DNA from: a virus
Length of the DNA stretch: 64,000 nt
Reading direction: 5' to 3' (one strand)
Virus record (IMG/VR): IMGVR_UViG_3300010430_000017
Span: 1-64,000 of that record
Below are positions 35,226-43,240 of this stretch, in pieces. The notes beneath the pieces are model-generated. The model saw only the letters and a list, made by a program, of their open reading frames with translations. It had not been told where the DNA came from and ran no database searches. The translations under genes and the position numbers were made by a program. The first letter of the stretch is position 1, and each line of letters begins with the position of its first letter.

Positions 35226-35831
35226 ATGAGAACAGAAACAACTAACATCTATAAGTTTGAAGAATTGTCAAAAGACTCACAGAACAAAGCTATTAATGGT
35301 TTTCGGAATAGTGAACACTACCTTTCATATGACTGGTGGGAATACACAATTGATTATTGGAAGGCAAGCCTTAACCTTCTGGGGTTCAAAAATACTGAGG
35401 TCCGTTTTTCTGGTTTTTGGTCGCAAGGGGATGGCGCAAGTTTTACTTGTGATTATATAAACAAAGAAGAAATAATTAACACAATTATTATGTCCGATTT
35501 GTGCAGCGTATCAACGGCTGAAAATTATCTGAAGAAATTTAACAATGCTGAATCATTTTTGTTTGAATTTCATTTTTGTATAGAGAAAAGCAGTTCAAGA
35601 TATGTACATGAAAATACTTGCTTTGTGAACTATGAAAATGGCGGCTCAGAATATTGGTCAAACATAGCGGACGAACTAACTATTTCTATAGAGTCTCTGC
35701 GCCTTATACTTTGTGATAAAATCTATAAAGATTTAAAAAATGAGTATGAATATTTAATGTCAAGGGCTGCTATTATAGAACATATCGGGGCCAATGATTA
35801 TGAGTTTACCAGTGACGGGGAGCTTCATTAA
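35226..35831 (+). CDS. Conserved phage protein with FSGFWSQGDGASF motif
   Basis: 201 residues, SD AAGGAAAATAA. YKFEELSKDSQNKAI at the start and RFSGFWSQGDGASFTC near residue 62 are signatures of a phage/plasmid family of unknown function. Single-gene unit with its own promoter. Confidence 0.7.
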   Translation: MRTETTNIYKFEELSKDSQNKAINGFRNSEHYLSYDWWEYTIDYWKASLNLLGFKNTEVRFSGFWSQGDGASFTCDYINKEEIINTIIMSDLCSVSTAENYLKKFNNAESFLFEFHFCIEKSSSRYVHENTCFVNYENGGSEYWSNIADELTISIESLRLILCDKIYKDLKNEYEYLMSRAAIIEHIGANDYEFTSDGELH

Positions 35832-35834
35832 TAC

Positions 35835-35863
35835 TTGACATTGGCTACCAAACACGATAAAGA
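35835..35863 (+). promoter_or_regulatory. Promoter TTGACA-17-TAAAGA (weak -10)
   Basis: -35 35835-35840; the -10 is poor. Precedes the operon 35899-36822. Confidence 0.45.
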
Positions 35864-35898
35864 ACAAGGAAACAATAATTAATATAAAGGAGATAAAG

Positions 35899-36066
35899 AT
35901 GGCGACATACATTAACATAAAAGAAAATGGACAGACAGAAACACTTGATGAATTCGAAACATACAGTGAAGCAAAGAAAATGCTTGTTGAGTATAAAATA
36001 GCGTCATCTTATTACTCCGGGGCTTATCTGTCGTCAAGATCAACTAAAGAGTGGAAGGAAAACTAA
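35899..36066 (+). CDS. Hypothetical microprotein, 55 aa
   Basis: SD AAAGGAGATAA. Begins like a small beta-hairpin (YINIKENGQTE) then a helix EFETYSEAKKMLVEY, the layout of small phage DUF-type proteins that modulate host factors. TAATG to the next gene. Confidence 0.55.
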   Translation: MATYINIKENGQTETLDEFETYSEAKKMLVEYKIASSYYSGAYLSSRSTKEWKEN

Positions 36067-36209
36067 TGCAAAACCTTACATACAAAAATATATCAAGATT
36101 AGCTGAAGATTGTGAAAAGAAAGCACTTGCTAAGAAGAAAGCAAAGCTCGAGAAGAACAAAAGACAATTTGAGAAACTTTATCGGTTGTTTAATAAAGGA
36201 GGTAAATAA
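36066..36209 (+). CDS. Basic helical microprotein, 47 aa
   Basis: Start and stop both in TAATG overlaps. Lys-rich helix (KKALAKKKAKLEKNKRQ). Possibly binds nucleic acid; unknown. Confidence 0.55.
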   Translation: MQNLTYKNISRLAEDCEKKALAKKKAKLEKNKRQFEKLYRLFNKGGK

Positions 36210-36409
36210 TGCAAGGAATTAATAAAAAAGGTCTGGATATAATATGCAACAAATCAATACAACTTTATAAACTCCAATTATCAACAAAACTTAAAGCTCA
36301 ACGCCGGGTATTAGTCACACAGTTGATTAGCACAGGTAATGAAAAATATACTGTAGCTATTGAAACCCTGGACGCTGAATTGAATGAAATTATGGAGGTT
36401 GAGGTATGA
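36209..36409 (+). CDS. Hypothetical helical protein, 66 aa
   Basis: SD AAAGGAGGTAAAT in the previous gene; TAATG and ATGA junctions. Helical, charged. Unknown. Confidence 0.55.
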   Translation: MQGINKKGLDIICNKSIQLYKLQLSTKLKAQRRVLVTQLISTGNEKYTVAIETLDAELNEIMEVEV

Positions 36410-36822
36410 AAGTAAATGAATACGGAAAACAATTCTTTCTTTATGCTAAAGGTTGGTATTATAAATCGGAGAATATCTGGGATGATCTTTTGAAACTTTA
36501 CGCAATGCATCATTTTGTTGCTGAAGACTGTCATTATAAACCAGAAATTTTCCACAAGGTTACTAAATGTGCACTTGAATGCGTTATGAATAATTCCAGG
36601 GATAGAAGTATTAGTCTTATTCAAAAACTATTAGAAGAATTATCCCCTAATCATTGGTTAAGGGGGTTTAATAATGAAGATTATGTATATAAATATGAAG
36701 AGGAAGTATTAAACCTTTGTTTTAGTATCATGAGTATTGAAACTATAGAGAATCTTAACCCTGAAAAAGATTGTGATTTTAATGTCTTGCCTAAAAGGAA
36801 AAATAAAACACAGGATTTTTAA
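36406..36822 (+). CDS. Hypothetical protein, 138 aa
   Basis: ATGA overlap. Mostly helical with scattered Cys and aromatic residues; C-terminal basic tail (PKRKNKTQDF). No family recognised. Confidence 0.6.
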   Translation: MKVNEYGKQFFLYAKGWYYKSENIWDDLLKLYAMHHFVAEDCHYKPEIFHKVTKCALECVMNNSRDRSISLIQKLLEELSPNHWLRGFNNEDYVYKYEEEVLNLCFSIMSIETIENLNPEKDCDFNVLPKRKNKTQDF

Positions 36823-36830
36823 AATAACCA

Positions 36831-36859
36831 TTGACAAGCTGATAATGGTTTAGTATATC
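36831..36859 (+). promoter_or_regulatory. Promoter TTGACA-17-TATATC
   Basis: -35 36831-36836, -10 36854-36859; drives 36902-39867. Confidence 0.7.
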
Positions 36860-36901
36860 TTACCCATCAACGAAGTTAACTGAATAGCAAAGAGGCACAA
36901 A

Positions 36902-38212
36902 ATGAAATACGAAGAATTAAACGAGAAAGTAGTCACAATGGTAGGTTCAGGAAGTTTTTGTGATGGGCTAACTATCTTGAGAGAAAAAAACAGACTTTAC
37001 GCTGCCCCGGCGGTATCTAATCCCAAAAAGATAGGGTATTTTACAGAGCAGAAAATTGATAAATGCAATGATTCAGGCTATTTTTTTCTACCTTACACAG
37101 AACTAATCCGTGAAAAATTCGGTATCATGACTAAGCCCGGTAAATTCTTTAAACATTGTCTGCCTGATTCAACTGATAAAGATATTCAAAAAATGGTGGC
37201 TGAATATTACACAATGATAAATGAATTTACTGATATCTCTAAGTCTGATTTCCATTTATCAAATGATATTAAAAAGTATTACCATTCTAATATTTATGAA
37301 GGTTACGGCGGCAGTTTAGGGAATAGCTGCATGAAACATACAGAATGTCAAGATTATCTTACATTCTATGAAAATTATAATGTCAAAATCTTAGTATTAA
37401 AATCAGGTGATAAGATAAAAGGACGGGCCTTGATATGGGAAAATGTAAATTTCCCTGGATTGTGTAAAACTTTGGATTTTATGGATAGGATTTATGTCAA
37501 TAACGATAACGATATTGAATTATTTAAATCCTATGCTGACAAACACAATATAGTTCATAAATATAAACAAAGCTATAATGACAAAGAAACATTTGTTTAC
37601 CAACAACAACAATTTGAAGATCATATTATAATTGAACAAACAAATAGTCTTGATATTGATTCATGGCCCTATGTTGATACCATGGCAAATATGGATGATA
37701 ATGGCAATCTCTGTAATATTTCTACGTCCGAATATTATATCAATTTAGAAGAAACAGACGGGAGTAACTCAGAGACTATAGGAAGGGCAATTTGTGAAGA
37801 TTGCGGTAATAGATTTGACTCAGAAAATGAAGGAATTTATGTAGAAAACCATGGCCATGTTTGTGATAATTGCCAAGAGGAATATAGTTATTGTGAAGAT
37901 TGCGACACCTATTCGCACTATGATAATGGTTCGTATGTTGAGGATGAACAACGGTTTATTTGTGATAGTTGTTTGAGTGAAGATTATTATTGTTGTGAAG
38001 CATGTAACAACTATCACAAATATGATAAAGACTTTGAACATGATTATAGTCATTACTGCCGGGAGTGTTTTGATGAGTTATCTGAGCAATGCGAAGATTG
38101 TAATTGTATAGTTGATAAAGACGATATCAAGTGTTATGATGATAACGAATACTTGTGTAGTGATTGTTATAATGATAGAGTTGACGCTGAAGAAACTGAA
38201 GAGGTGGCATAA
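36902..38212 (+). CDS. Phage protein with C-terminal array of zinc ribbons
   Basis: 436 residues. Residues about 130-185 (YGGSLGNSCMKH, VKILVLKSGDKIKGRALIW) belong to an uncharacterised phage family. Residues 295-430 contain at least eight CxxC pairs (CEDCG, CDNCQ, CEDCD, CDSC, CCEAC, CREC, CEDCNC, CSDC) in an extended zinc-ribbon array in a strongly acidic background. Probably a protein- or nucleic-acid-binding scaffold. Coupled to the peptidase gene by TAATG. Confidence 0.75.
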   Translation: MKYEELNEKVVTMVGSGSFCDGLTILREKNRLYAAPAVSNPKKIGYFTEQKIDKCNDSGYFFLPYTELIREKFGIMTKPGKFFKHCLPDSTDKDIQKMVAEYYTMINEFTDISKSDFHLSNDIKKYYHSNIYEGYGGSLGNSCMKHTECQDYLTFYENYNVKILVLKSGDKIKGRALIWENVNFPGLCKTLDFMDRIYVNNDNDIELFKSYADKHNIVHKYKQSYNDKETFVYQQQQFEDHIIIEQTNSLDIDSWPYVDTMANMDDNGNLCNISTSEYYINLEETDGSNSETIGRAICEDCGNRFDSENEGIYVENHGHVCDNCQEEYSYCEDCDTYSHYDNGSYVEDEQRFICDSCLSEDYYCCEACNNYHKYDKDFEHDYSHYCRECFDELSEQCEDCNCIVDKDDIKCYDDNEYLCSDCYNDRVDAEETEEVA

Positions 38213-39105
38213 TGAAGATTCTCAAAGAAATGTACATGATTAACAGCGCTTCAGGTAATGAAAATGAACTCCAAATCTATATCAGAAAACAACTGGATAG
38301 TATTGGTATTGAATATTATATTGACAAATACAATCAAACATACAATTTGAATCACAAGCACAAGCCATTAGTTTCTGCCCATGCTGATCAGGTGGGAACA
38401 AAACCCCTAAGATGGATTAAAGAATCAAACGATAAAATATACAGTCATGATAACCTTGGCGCTGATGATAAAAATGGTGTATTTATTGTCCTTGAGTTGT
38501 TAAAGAAGTATCCCAATTTGAATTTCATTCTATCGAATCAAGAGGAAGTCGGTGGACTATGTGATAAATTATTGGAGCAAAACAAGGATAAATTAAAATC
38601 AATACCTTACGGGCTTATATTTGACAGAAAAGGTAACGGTGATATCATTGGAACAGGTAATCAATATTGCTGTGAAGAATTCGAGCAGGATTTGGAGGCA
38701 GTAGGTGAAGATTTTGGTTATAAAGCAAATATCGGTGTTTGGAGTGATGCGGATACTATATCGGATTATATCAGTTGTGTGAACCTTAGTTGTGGATATT
38801 ATAACGCTCATACAGCTAACGAGTACACAATAAAATCCGAAGTCATTAATTGCTTTGATTTTAGTTGTGAGATAATCAATAAGATTACTAAACGATACCC
38901 AGCGCCGGATAAAACTTTCGATTATTACATGGATGAATGGACAGCGCAGGAAATGGATAGTTTTAATCATGGTTGCTGCCCATGTTGCGGAGTTGATTTT
39001 GAATATAATCTATCGCATGATTGTTATTGTGATAATTGCGGCCTTGACCTAATTGACTTTGAAAATGAAATATACTTTGAATCCGAAGATTATTTATACG
39101 ATTAA
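38212..39105 (+). CDS. Zinc aminopeptidase-like protein (M20/M28/M42 fold) with zinc ribbon
   Basis: 297 residues. Metal-site motifs appear in family order: VSAHADQVG (His57, Asp59), NLGADDKNG (Asp85), SNQEEVGG (Glu111/112), IFDRK (Asp138) or WSDADT (Asp179/181), and NAHTANEY (His200). A four-to-six-Cys zinc ribbon (CCPCCG, CYCDNCG; about 255-276) is fused at the C-terminus. Family members cleave N-terminal residues or peptides with two zinc ions. No signal peptide, so cytoplasmic. A phage copy is rare; substrate unknown. Confidence 0.75.
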   Translation: MKILKEMYMINSASGNENELQIYIRKQLDSIGIEYYIDKYNQTYNLNHKHKPLVSAHADQVGTKPLRWIKESNDKIYSHDNLGADDKNGVFIVLELLKKYPNLNFILSNQEEVGGLCDKLLEQNKDKLKSIPYGLIFDRKGNGDIIGTGNQYCCEEFEQDLEAVGEDFGYKANIGVWSDADTISDYISCVNLSCGYYNAHTANEYTIKSEVINCFDFSCEIINKITKRYPAPDKTFDYYMDEWTAQEMDSFNHGCCPCCGVDFEYNLSHDCYCDNCGLDLIDFENEIYFESEDYLYD

Positions 39106-39114
39106 GGACATACT

Positions 39115-39249
39115 ATGAAAAATCACTACATGTTTATCTGCAAAGGCACAAAACAAAAACAACCAGGAAAGAAATTTGACAATCTCAACAATATAAAACA
39201 ACATCAAAAAAGAATCATTGAGAGTAATAGGTACAGAAATGGAAGATAA
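39115..39249 (+). CDS. Basic microprotein, 44 aa
   Basis: SD AAGGACATACT. Lys/Gln/Asn-rich (KGTKQKQPGKKF, QHQKRIIESNRYRN). Overlaps the next gene by 11 bases. Unknown. Confidence 0.5.
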   Translation: MKNHYMFICKGTKQKQPGKKFDNLNNIKQHQKRIIESNRYRNGR

Positions 39250-39403
39250 ACTATCCGAAAGAATTGTTGAACTATCTAAGCAACGAAGGCTTGCAAGAAA
39301 GAAACTTCAAACAACTAAAACTATAGAGATATCCGGGCAGATTAAAGAATGTAAGATAATGTTAAATTTCTTGTTGACAGACAAACATTATCTTGATATG
39401 TAA
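39239..39403 (+). CDS. Helical microprotein, 54 aa
   Basis: ATG 39239 chosen because the frame opens inside the upstream gene. Charged helix (ELSKQRRLARKKLQ). Unknown. Confidence 0.45.
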   Translation: MEDKLSERIVELSKQRRLARKKLQTTKTIEISGQIKECKIMLNFLLTDKHYLDM

Positions 39404-39439
39404 TAACTATGAATAATACTAATAAAAAAGGGGAGTGCA

Positions 39440-39610
39440 ATGATTGAAAATTTCACAGATATGGTAGGAAAAACAATTAAATCAGTTGACGAGTCTTCAC
39501 AAAATTGTGTGGTAATTACATTCACCGACGATACAAAAGTGTCTGTTTATGCTGAAAGTCACTCGTCGCCTTATAGTTTTCCATACTTTGAGTTCGAAAC
39601 AGAAGACTAA
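39440..39610 (+). CDS. Hypothetical beta-rich microprotein, 56 aa
   Basis: SD GGGGAGTGC. Contains VGKTIKSVDESSQNCVVITF.DD, a small SH3/beta-barrel-like pattern common in phage microproteins. TAATG junction to the next gene. Confidence 0.55.
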   Translation: MIENFTDMVGKTIKSVDESSQNCVVITFTDDTKVSVYAESHSSPYSFPYFEFETED

Positions 39611-39867
39611 TGAGCAAACTTACCGCATACGACCACGAAAGCATATTGTTGCATTTCTCGGGGAGATTATACCAAAGATATAATATCTTTAAGAATGCCA
39701 GAATACTACAACAGGATTTCAAGCGTCTGGTCAGTAGTGGTGAGGCTGTTAAGATGTGGGATTATGATAAGACAAAGGCGGCTTATGTTACACGGTATGA
39801 ACAAGCTAAGGTGCTGTTTGTGTGGTCCCATGAACATAAGATGGCTAAAACAGCACTAACTTTGTAA
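39610..39867 (+). CDS. Hypothetical protein, 85 aa
   Basis: Starts in TAATG. Basic, helical, aromatic-rich. Last gene before the direct-repeat-bracketed noncoding segment. Unknown. Confidence 0.6.
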   Translation: MSKLTAYDHESILLHFSGRLYQRYNIFKNARILQQDFKRLVSSGEAVKMWDYDKTKAAYVTRYEQAKVLFVWSHEHKMAKTALTL

Positions 39868-39877
39868 CTTTCTAAAT

Positions 39878-39896
39878 GATAATGATTATCATTATG
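39878..39896 (+). promoter_or_regulatory. Fur-box-like palindrome
   Basis: The 19-mer GATAATGATTATCATTATG matches the E. coli Fur consensus GATAATGATAATCATTATC at 17 of 19 positions. It lies 11 bases past the gene at 39610 and overlaps the first copy of the 20-bp direct repeat by two bases. No promoter directly overlaps it. Confidence 0.5.
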
Positions 39897-40547
39897 ACAG
39901 GAATAGGCAAGTTTTTGGTTTTGGTTGATAATAAAACATAAGATTATTCTGCATAATACCTGCTATTAGCTTAGGCTTTAAAAATAGTGCTTTAAATTGA
40001 CGTTTAGGTAAGGGTTGATACGATGGTATAGACCAATGTCTAAAACGCTCTTAAAAAGGCAATTTATACGCACTGAGCTAATACTTTTGCAATAGAATAA
40101 TCCTTAGTTGATCTCCAGGATTACACAAAACTCATTGGCATCTATTTTGCAGAATGATTTGCAAAAGAAAAAACAAAGAAAAGAAAAAGAAAAAAAGAAA
40201 AGAACCAAAAGAAAAAAAGAAAAAGAAAAGAAAATAAAAAGAAAATATTTATAGGGTATAAAAGAACATTATTCGCTTCGCTCATTGTAGCCTTTCACTG
40301 CGTTAGCTTTTCTTTTATTCTTTTTACAACACTAAACCTTCCTATCTCTTGGCTGATTATGGGTTGTTTAAGGCTTAAGTTATTAAAATCTTTGTCTTTT
40401 GGACAAGTATTAAGACTTTTAGTAGTTACTTTTAAGTCTTGTGCAGTTAAAGCATTGTTGTGGGCAAAGAATGTAAATTCTGACAAGTGTATCTGGTGTT
40501 CTTTTGTATAGAAACAAATAGGTAATTTGACAGGAATAGGCAAGTTT
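39895..40547 (+). repeat. Noncoding segment bracketed by an exact 20-bp direct repeat
   Basis: TGACAGGAATAGGCAAGTTT occurs at 39895-39914 and 40528-40547, 633 bp apart, same orientation. Between them are an AT-rich stretch with a possible promoter (TTGACG-16-TACGAT, 39997-40024), a nearly pure purine tract (about 40162-40247) and GC-containing words (CGCTTCGCTC). No + strand gene; one 82-codon - strand frame is unsupported. Looks like an insertion or a cis-acting site. Confidence 0.6.
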
Positions 40548-40587
40548 CTACAATAGTCGAAATAACATTATTAACTTAAAATAATCG

Positions 40588-40616
40588 TTGACTTAGTTTC
40601 TGGTATGAGATAAGAA
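40588..40616 (+). promoter_or_regulatory. Promoter TTGACT-17-TAAGAA (weak -10)
   Basis: -35 40588-40593; precedes the membrane-protein operon at 40646. Confidence 0.45.
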
Positions 40617-40645
40617 ATATCTTAAATAAATAAAGGAGAAAACAA

Positions 40646-40804
40646 ATGCTTATACTTTGGATTATTACAGGTTGTTTTATTGGGTTTATGGGTGTAGAGG
40701 TTATAGCTTCAATTACTAAAACTCAATGGCCAGTTTTATTAAATTTAATGGCGTCTTTTGTTGGAGGGTTTTTAGCTTACAATTGGGCTATCGGGGTTTT
40801 CTAA
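40646..40804 (+). CDS. Two-pass membrane microprotein, 52 aa
   Basis: SD AAAGGAGAAAAC. Hydrophobic segments at about 1-20 and 29-50 with a short polar link. TAATG junction to the next gene. Small inner-membrane protein of unknown function. Confidence 0.6.
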   Translation: MLILWIITGCFIGFMGVEVIASITKTQWPVLLNLMASFVGGFLAYNWAIGVF

Positions 40805-41040
40805 TGAAGTACATAACGTTTAACATAATCGGATTTTTACTGGTTTTATTATTAGCTGAAATTGATGGTAGTTCAATGAGAGAAAAAGAAATCTATGTGC
40901 CGCCTGTATTATCAATAGCTATTGACAAAACAAACATACCTATTCATTGTCTGGGGATTCAATCCGATACAAGAAAGAAATTTAGTACAAAAACATTGAC
41001 AAGGAATGGTCGTAGGGTTTATAATAATTGTAAGTATTAA
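40804..41040 (+). CDS. Exported or membrane-anchored protein, 78 aa
   Basis: ATG in the TAATG overlap. N-terminal signal-anchor (FNIIGFLLVLLLA), then a periplasmic-looking basic domain with two Cys and a C-terminal KTLTRNGRRVYNNCKY. Unknown. Confidence 0.55.
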   Translation: MKYITFNIIGFLLVLLLAEIDGSSMREKEIYVPPVLSIAIDKTNIPIHCLGIQSDTRKKFSTKTLTRNGRRVYNNCKY

Positions 41041-41055
41041 TATAAAGGATATAAT

Positions 41056-41361
41056 ATGAAAGTATTAGTGATTTTCGATCTAATCCCAGAAGAAACAAAA
41101 AAGGCTATCGTGGATATGACTCAAGAGGAATATGATTACTTCAAACAAGGTGACGGCTGTATCATCGGCACGATGGGGAATACAGATGAACAAGAGGTAA
41201 TTGTGAATGTGATAAATAATGCTTTTTGTGAGGATGAAAAATGCAAAGAATATTGCGAAAATGACCAAGAGCTTAAGTATTTCGGTAAATTCGAACATCA
41301 AGAGAATACTTCGGATCTACGTGGTGTTGATTATATGATTTATTGCGGGTGCTTTCTTTAA
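41056..41361 (+). CDS. Conserved phage protein, 101 aa
   Basis: SD AAAGGATATA. Starts VLVIFDLIPEETKKAIVDM, a motif of a small phage family of unknown function (pattern LVIFDLIPEE). Central Cys cluster CEDEKCKEYC is acidic. Confidence 0.65.
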   Translation: MKVLVIFDLIPEETKKAIVDMTQEEYDYFKQGDGCIIGTMGNTDEQEVIVNVINNAFCEDEKCKEYCENDQELKYFGKFEHQENTSDLRGVDYMIYCGCFL

Positions 41362-41403
41362 GCTGAGGGGATGTAAAGCGATAAAATAAAAAAGGGGAAT
41401 CAG

Positions 41404-42054
41404 ATGAAGACTTTTGAATATGATGGTAAACAGTTTGAAGCGGTAATAATGAATGATCCTGGTACTTGTAGGTCATGCTCTTTCAGAGAAATGGATAGTT
41501 GCCCAAGAGACTTAACGAATTATTGTGACGATCATCCTATTGTATTCCATGAGATCAAGAAAAAAGAATTTGATGCAGTTAAGGTTGAAGAAAACAAAGA
41601 AAGTTTTGTAGTAAAACATAACAACAAAGAATACGAATTCAGGGCTTTTACTTTGATTGATCTATATAAAAAGAAATTTCATAGAAGAGAATTTATCAAG
41701 CTAATGGAAAGAATGGAGGAAATTAACTTTGGTCCGGGAGAAGAAGTTATCTCAGAAACTGAATTTCTGCACCTTCGTGTTTTGTCAAAAAATATTAGTT
41801 GGCTTATTGATAATGGCTTCGGGAAACAAATTGTCAAAGAAACGATGTTGGAACCGGGGATGGTGCTTGTGAGTGATAAACCGGAGAAAGAGGAACTTGT
41901 GTATATTAATAAGGATAAACTTATAATGGGTAAGGGCTGGATTCTTAATCGGTCCTGGTACGATAAAGGGCAGGCAAAACTTTACCCATGTAGGACACTT
42001 GAGAAATTAAATAAGTATTCTTTGTTTACATGGAAAATTAAACCCACTGACTAA
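41404..42054 (+). CDS. Hypothetical protein, paralogue of 15522-16166
   Basis: 216 residues, SD AAGGGGAAT. N-terminal Cys cluster CRSCSFREMDSC..YC, then EFRAFTLIDLYKKK, LEPGMVLV and KLYPCRTLEKL in the same order as the gene at 15522. The shared layout suggests duplication of a phage-specific family. Function unknown. Confidence 0.65.
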   Translation: MKTFEYDGKQFEAVIMNDPGTCRSCSFREMDSCPRDLTNYCDDHPIVFHEIKKKEFDAVKVEENKESFVVKHNNKEYEFRAFTLIDLYKKKFHRREFIKLMERMEEINFGPGEEVISETEFLHLRVLSKNISWLIDNGFGKQIVKETMLEPGMVLVSDKPEKEELVYINKDKLIMGKGWILNRSWYDKGQAKLYPCRTLEKLNKYSLFTWKIKPTD

Positions 42055-42073
42055 GTAAACTTATTTACTGTTT

Positions 42074-42122
42074 AAATCCCAGTATGTTATTTCTGATAGT
42101 AACATACTGGGATTTATTATTT
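42074..42122 (+). terminator. Strong hairpin terminator (16-bp stem)
   Basis: AAATCCCAGTATGTTA / TAACATACTGGGATTT, 10-nt loop, then ATTATTTG. A second palindrome, GTGCTTTAAAAGCAC, follows. It ends the 40.6-42.05 kb operon. Confidence 0.75.
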
Positions 42123-42414
42123 GTGCTTTAAAAGCACAGTATTTCTTTACTGAGGCACTACTAAACGGTAGTTTATGAAGTATCTGAATAGCAATTACTT
42201 GTAATTGAATGTGAAAATATACCAGGGAATATAATATACAATGATCTTCGGATACTGTGGTATTAGCGGGTTTGATGGGGGTATATATTGTGTGATACTA
42301 TATATTGTGGTTTGTTTTTATTAAGCTATTAATTTTTTATTTAATTTGTATTTGTTTTTTATGAAACTGTTTGTTTGTTTTAAGCCCTCAATGCAATCTC
42401 CGTGCCACTAAGTT

Positions 42415-42480
42415 GATATATCAGTAATATACTTAAGATATATCAAAAGAATACTATAGATATATCACTGGTATACCAAA
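42415..42480 (+). repeat. Three-copy 22-bp iteron array
   Basis: GATATATCA begins at 42415, 42437 and 42459, exactly 22 bp apart. Each repeat is GATATATCA, five variable bases, ATAC(T/C), three bases ending in A. A degenerate fourth start (GAAATACCA) falls in register at 42481. GATATATC is itself a palindrome. The whole 42123-42546 region has no gene and is AT-rich. Candidate replication-initiator or repressor binding array. Confidence 0.7.
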
Positions 42481-42546
42481 GAAATACCATGCAATAATCC
42501 TACCAATTAATCCCACAACAAAATAAATAAAAATACAAAATAACCA

Positions 42547-42575
42547 TTGACAAGTATAATTTTGTTTGATATATA
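42547..42575 (+). promoter_or_regulatory. Promoter TTGACA-17-TATATA (copy 1)
   Basis: -35 42547-42552, -10 42570-42575. Spacer AGTATAATTTTGTTTGA is identical to the promoter at 43032. It starts 67 bp after the iteron array and drives 42621. Confidence 0.75.
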
Positions 42576-42620
42576 GGATCTATGATAAACAATAAATCAA
42601 ATATCAATCAGGAGGACACT

Positions 42621-43019
42621 ATGTCAAAAGATTATGCTCTTATAAATTCAATGCCGGATTCGTCTTATGATTATTCCGCTGGATACTGCCATAGAATGGT
42701 ATCTTACTTTAAACTGAATCACCCCAATATGGTAAACAGTATTAAAGCCTGGGAAGATGAAGCAATAGTTAGAGCAGAACAACGGGAGAGTATCTGGGGG
42801 GAGGATCTTTCCGAGACTGAAACTACCGAAGAAACCACAACGGATCAAACAAGTACTGAATACCCCAACCTTGATAACTCCATCCCTGAAGACAGCACAC
42901 CGGTTGAGATACTCACAGGACCCTTTACAGGAATAACAGCGTACACAAGAGATAATAGGCTGTTTGGTATGGTGTTTGGTCTTGCCCTTGAGATTAATCC
43001 TACAACAAAACAATATTAA
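42621..43019 (+). CDS. Hypothetical acidic protein, 132 aa
   Basis: ATG 42621 after AGGAGGACACT (frame opens at 42582). Middle is Glu/Thr-rich and probably disordered (SETETTEETTTDQTST); C-terminal strand-rich segment GPFTGITAY. Somewhat higher GC than neighbours. No family recognised. Confidence 0.6.
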   Translation: MSKDYALINSMPDSSYDYSAGYCHRMVSYFKLNHPNMVNSIKAWEDEAIVRAEQRESIWGEDLSETETTEETTTDQTSTEYPNLDNSIPEDSTPVEILTGPFTGITAYTRDNRLFGMVFGLALEINPTTKQY

Positions 43020-43031
43020 TTAAAATAATCA

Positions 43032-43060
43032 TTGACAAGTATAATTTTGTTTGATATATA
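43032..43060 (+). promoter_or_regulatory. Promoter TTGACA-17-TATATA (copy 2)
   Basis: -35 43032-43037, -10 43055-43060; same 17-bp spacer as copy 1. Drives 43095-43637. Confidence 0.75.
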
Positions 43061-43094
43061 TGATCCATCAAACAAAAACTAAGGAGCTAACGAC

Positions 43095-43238
43095 ATGAGA
43101 CATTTAATCACCGCCAGCATTATAGAACTAACAATCATGGGTTTACTGGTAATGGATATGAACAATCACGGTATCGTCTCCCAGTTGTTGTTTGCAGCAA
43201 TCAAGACTTACATCAACCCCGAATTGACCTGGAGTTAA
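43095..43238 (+). CDS. Membrane microprotein, 47 aa
   Basis: SD AAGGAGCTAAC. One hydrophobic helix (ITASIIELTIMGLLVM) plus an amphipathic helix. Unknown. Confidence 0.55.
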   Translation: MRHLITASIIELTIMGLLVMDMNNHGIVSQLLFAAIKTYINPELTWS

Positions 43239-43240
43239 TA

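Noticed and set aside
40295-40543. 82-codon - strand frame within the direct-repeat-bracketed segment
   Set aside because: No convincing SD or promoter and no family features; composition fits noncoding DNA. Kept as part of the repeat segment.
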